Positions 30,601 to 31,426 of a stretch of 31,426 bases of DNA are shown here, piece by piece. Within the stretch, counting starts at the first letter, position 1; the number at the start of each line of letters is the position of its first letter. This DNA comes from a virus. Both the position numbers and the translations under genes were made by a program. The notes beneath the pieces were generated by a model. The model saw only the letters and a program-made list of their open reading frames with translations, made no database searches and was not told where the DNA came from. The stretch covers positions 1 to 31,426 of the IMG/VR virus record IMGVR_UViG_3300042691_003114, one strand, 5' to 3'.

Positions 30601-31426
30601 TGAACATCTCCACCAAGTTGTTTAATTACTGGTGCTGCTTTAGGAATTGCAGTTGTTAAATCATCAATATTTAAAATTGTTTGGTTTTCTACGGCGTTTA
30701 AAAAGTTAATATCTTCTGATAATTGTATAGTTTCTCGTCCAAATGCAGATGTTAAAGAAATAATAGTATCAAGAGACTTTTGTTGATCGATTCCACCAAG
30801 TACGGCTAACTTATTTGCTTGGCTTACTTGCTCTAACAAATCTGTTCCCATTTTACCTGTTGCTGCAACATCTGCAGCCATCTTCATAGTATCTGCTACT
30901 GCTACTCCATATTTGGTAAACTCATTGGCAAGTGCTTGAACATCTTTCAATGCTTTTGCTGTTTCTGTATTTGTTGTAAAGAGATCACCATAAACACGTT
31001 TAAATCTAATCGCTTGCTCTTCTAATTCCATAAATGTTTTTGATGCAATTGTTCCAAAAGATATTAATGGAATTGTAAAACCAACCATAAGTTGACGGCC
31101 AGCCCATTGTGTATTTTTACCAAAGTTTAATAAGTTTGTAGAACCCTGTCTAAGCAGTTGATTTAATATTGCTTGTTTTTGAGCAGCCATTGCTACTTTA
31201 GTGCCATAATCATTCATGTCCAAAGTTAATGGACGAATTGACATTGCTTTAAGAGCACCACTTGCATCTCTGCCCATTTTAATATATTGAGTTTGTAATG
31301 TTTTTACATTTTCTCTTGCAACTTTATTAATAGTGTCAAACTCAGATTTAAATAACTTTCCAAAAGTTCTTGTAGATGCACCAGTATATCTAAAGTACTC
31401 TCTCATTGAGAGTTGATTTTTTTCTA
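24699..31426 (-). CDS. Tail tape-measure protein, 5' end probably outside window
   Basis: At least 2235 residues from the first visible ATG (31406), but the frame stays open to the right edge and that ATG has no ribosome site, so the true start is likely outside. The N-terminal part has the TP901-type core (VADTMKMAADVAATGKMGTD, AFFMTAMREGGIQAGEGANA). Hydrophobic segments lie near 450-490 and in a Met-rich stretch near 1000-1065. Two copies of the VPAML(S/T)PGE motif occur, at about 593-601 and 2155-2163. A Ser/Lys/Gly/Thr-rich linker lies near 2050-2090. Long coiled-coil stretches (about 1850-2000) suit an extended rod. The protein sets tail length and is ejected with DNA. No lysozyme or peptidase domain is evident. 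Confidence 0.9.
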   Translation of the reverse strand, partial: EKNQLSMREYFRYTGASTRTFGKLFKSEFDTINKVARENVKTLQTQYIKMGRDASGALKAMSIRPLTLDMNDYGTKVAMAAQKQAILNQLLRQGSTNLLNFGKNTQWAGRQLMVGFTIPLISFGTIASKTFMELEEQAIRFKRVYGDLFTTNTETAKALKDVQALANEFTKYGVAVADTMKMAADVAATGKMGTDLLEQVSQANKLAVLGGIDQQKSLDTIISLTSAFGRETIQLSEDINFLNAVENQTILNIDDLTTAIPKAAPVIKQLGGDVQDLAFFMTAMREGGIQAGEGANALKSGLASMINPTEKAAKVLGTMGINIKGIVEANQGDVRNLVIGMAKAFDQLDPLNRARAIEQLFGKFQFARISTLFQNVIKEGSQAQTVAKLTQATTEELAILSERELKKVEESPMYKFKKEIQDLKTAIAPVGAEFLKALTPIVKFFGNVFEKFNDFGDGTKKVIVLLTAVLAGVGPLALMSFGLLANGIANIIKGFTAVKSLFNKTGSSTQYLGEQTNYLTQQQLQASAVASSLDQAHMKLTQRFTSEATAVRNLSTAYQQAIATQSMFGLGAVRGRGGTAQQPKGYAKGIVSVPGTGTGDKVPAMLSPGEAVVPAANAKANPALVSALVNGTIKGYQAGLDPLGKGYKNATVFLPESLNTLAGGKVGAPTADIVSYFKNAGSAAAAPLMAVMAKSMGMKLNDPAVKSQWAALGGQLIINATTALEKSGMQFVKDEDLERIVVPAMRRTAQAISIEGKAVGAAFDAAVAEIRTVGAVGTQSGRMGGQGRTNLSGSYRGVRQQAQQFALTQRPSMFTQSERMSSSGKTKKSFQTLNPTTKQWEVATMSHITKSITATVTRLVEMTKPYLGDMGVKITKAVTKNVVDGVKKGAGIASPAKEPMIVGQQFAQGGLIGMKEYVDDFNVAGKQLGAAGAAGLASQSSNVLYGKSTGVTATDKSIRRQQEKLAKQNQMMVSGTGGGKGRVAGGARGPGAGMIGMAATTGVMAASMMGGKVGDTAQQLMMPIMMVSMLFGMMSAPLAAVVSLIGLLAFGIFKLNKAKKDEMKATLNLIDAMGTGTKPMQEFSKFAGTVTATEIMNRRRANFSSPFQIKTGKTTFGESFVASDEGKARVESIQKSISKFGKESAIEDLSNQLIGSVVSGALNYKQARSIAANIGDAIQDYDFSIAVNTKLISMLGPDGENVLKDGITIQTKLIEDQRNRLLGATKPRITDFTSLTYAQKATEVQRAIAGGGNFNESGATVFARMKVLLETQQQMLDVTEVEYSKKIEAAKIAGDLNRVNELILEREKKKAALLDQSKQNYDVLQKTLSGADANALKEISDAAKESLKQAYKDSPILSALATEAETKISKSKLSDATKINLVLSMASQDLDPSTVANILNKFTSQEDIDKILNIMPKVGGKDANLIYALADQFASSDKALEFIYSFESKTPEESRKELEAFNAISQLSQIGEGIDVPILLDYAQSSGASAKISKMLEEINNTSAKDLTLEFAVKTVGQEALDELVARGQDWQMMPEDQRRNFLAASTALLNLKGDPGFIKAYKNWALQAGNAGKTINDFIGYGAYKVTEAKMPDTSAAPDAEDDANAGGGPTGSPLDEIVKKLRDVRKATQELTVGWEASGSALRKLAKETLGFGGLAQRLRGQGANQNVIDFVTGLSPDDYDKYKSMFKDVKVLQTSLNNIAIGDYIESQRKSVADSRNQAIAFNVLTKSGMSLSNAYDAIKDSAFAAAVAQAKGADVLKLVKERQLSVKETFDLAIASKQYSSQFDPGYDAAMKLFDIQEKIIRQKRKGELDAQQLIIDNSNKQIKLARNIQDANSYQIARYEDGLKSITDQAEAITEKYDKQFAALDKISKINEVISRQEKSRISLAEALSQGDIYAAARAAQELRAQNAQDAIDQQRNGMEAARDAQINALTANGLTRDQLEEKVKLLKEQNYRIEQDTIAPLQEQARLAQVKVDLINEEIKAVTEVFKVANMTKTEWEEQKLRIEGAEAAAGKYKDALNGALGVVGQIKTTYDQILETMKTLSTMTFSGFSTEPPPTTTTADDTKSDGKKPDGKKPSSSSSGNKPSTSFLSSNKYKPLSMAVPGVMGSTQYKTTTATLSNIYGSGTSSYIPVKYLNKKSMGGMIQKFASGGFAVGTDTVPAMLTPGEFIVSKYGVDKFGVDNLRAINKGENPGSSSVYNYNLSVNVKSDANPNEIARTVMMQIKQIDSQRIKGNRI

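Noticed and set aside
24699-31406. Complete tape-measure gene starting at ATG 31406
   Set aside because: The frame continues open to the window edge and no Shine-Dalgarno sequence precedes that ATG, so the true start is probably outside.
1-31426. Open frames on the plus strand, for example 2597-2911, 10201-10497 and 28081-28518
   Set aside because: They lie antisense to clearly supported genes, lack ribosome sites in a consistent layout and give low-complexity, hydrophobic translations typical of shadow frames in AT-rich DNA.
1-31426. tRNA genes, integrase, lysis cassette or insertion sequences
   Set aside because: Coding is continuous with no gap longer than 28 nt, and no product has the motifs of these elements.

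Overview
This window looks like about 31 kb of a tailed-phage (siphovirus-type) genome. Every supported gene lies on the minus strand, so transcription runs from the right edge to the left edge. The DNA is AT-rich, coding is almost continuous, and neighbouring genes overlap by 1 to 82 nt or are separated by fewer than 30 nt. There is no gene-free stretch over 300 bases. I see no tRNA, CRISPR array, insertion sequence, integrase or lysis gene. The tail and replication proteins resemble those of large actinobacteriophages, and several starts look leaderless, which also fits an actinobacterial host. The host is an inference only; a low-GC freshwater actinobacterium would fit.

Layout in transcription order. 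(1) Tail module, 31426 to 17151: a very large tape-measure protein (5' end apparently outside the window), a distal-tail-like protein, a 1419-residue hub/minor tail protein with a LamG-like segment, and four smaller tail or receptor-binding proteins. (2) Regulatory and replication module, 17151 to 8564: a zinc ribbon, a MerR-like DNA-binding protein, two small proteins, a DnaB-type helicase, a conserved unknown, a DnaG-type primase, a gp32-like single-strand-binding protein, a bacterial-type DNA polymerase III alpha subunit with all nine PHP metal ligands, and a RecA/UvsX-like recombinase. (3) A small zinc protein and a PD-(D/E)XK nuclease candidate, 8571 to 8127. (4) Five tandem, divergent 2-oxoglutarate/Fe(II)-oxygenase-like genes, 8119 to 4788. 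(5) Recombination and nucleotide module, 4801 to 2342: a small unknown, a Cas4/RecB-like nuclease, a double zinc-finger protein, a RuvC-like resolvase, a 52-residue HTH protein and a MazG/DUF1599-like protein. (6) An SGNH-hydrolase-like protein, then small terminase and large terminase (cut off at base 1), 2340 to 1.

How the parts fit: helicase, primase, SSB, polymerase and recombinase make a nearly self-sufficient replication/recombination set. Clamp and clamp loader are not in the window and may come from the host or from elsewhere in the phage. RuvC-like, Hjc-like and Cas4-like nucleases could process branched concatemers before the terminase packages them. Candidate promoters sit in front of the SSB-polymerase-RecA block (a near-consensus TTGACA/TGC-TAAAAT), the oxygenase array, the Cas4 block, the primase block and the last tail gene.

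The most unusual feature is the run of five consecutive oxygenase-like paralogues, all keeping the HxD...H iron-binding residues and an Arg two residues after the distal His. Their substrate is unknown. DNA bases, nucleotides, virion proteins and host molecules are all possible. All family calls come from reading motifs by eye; no database search was run.
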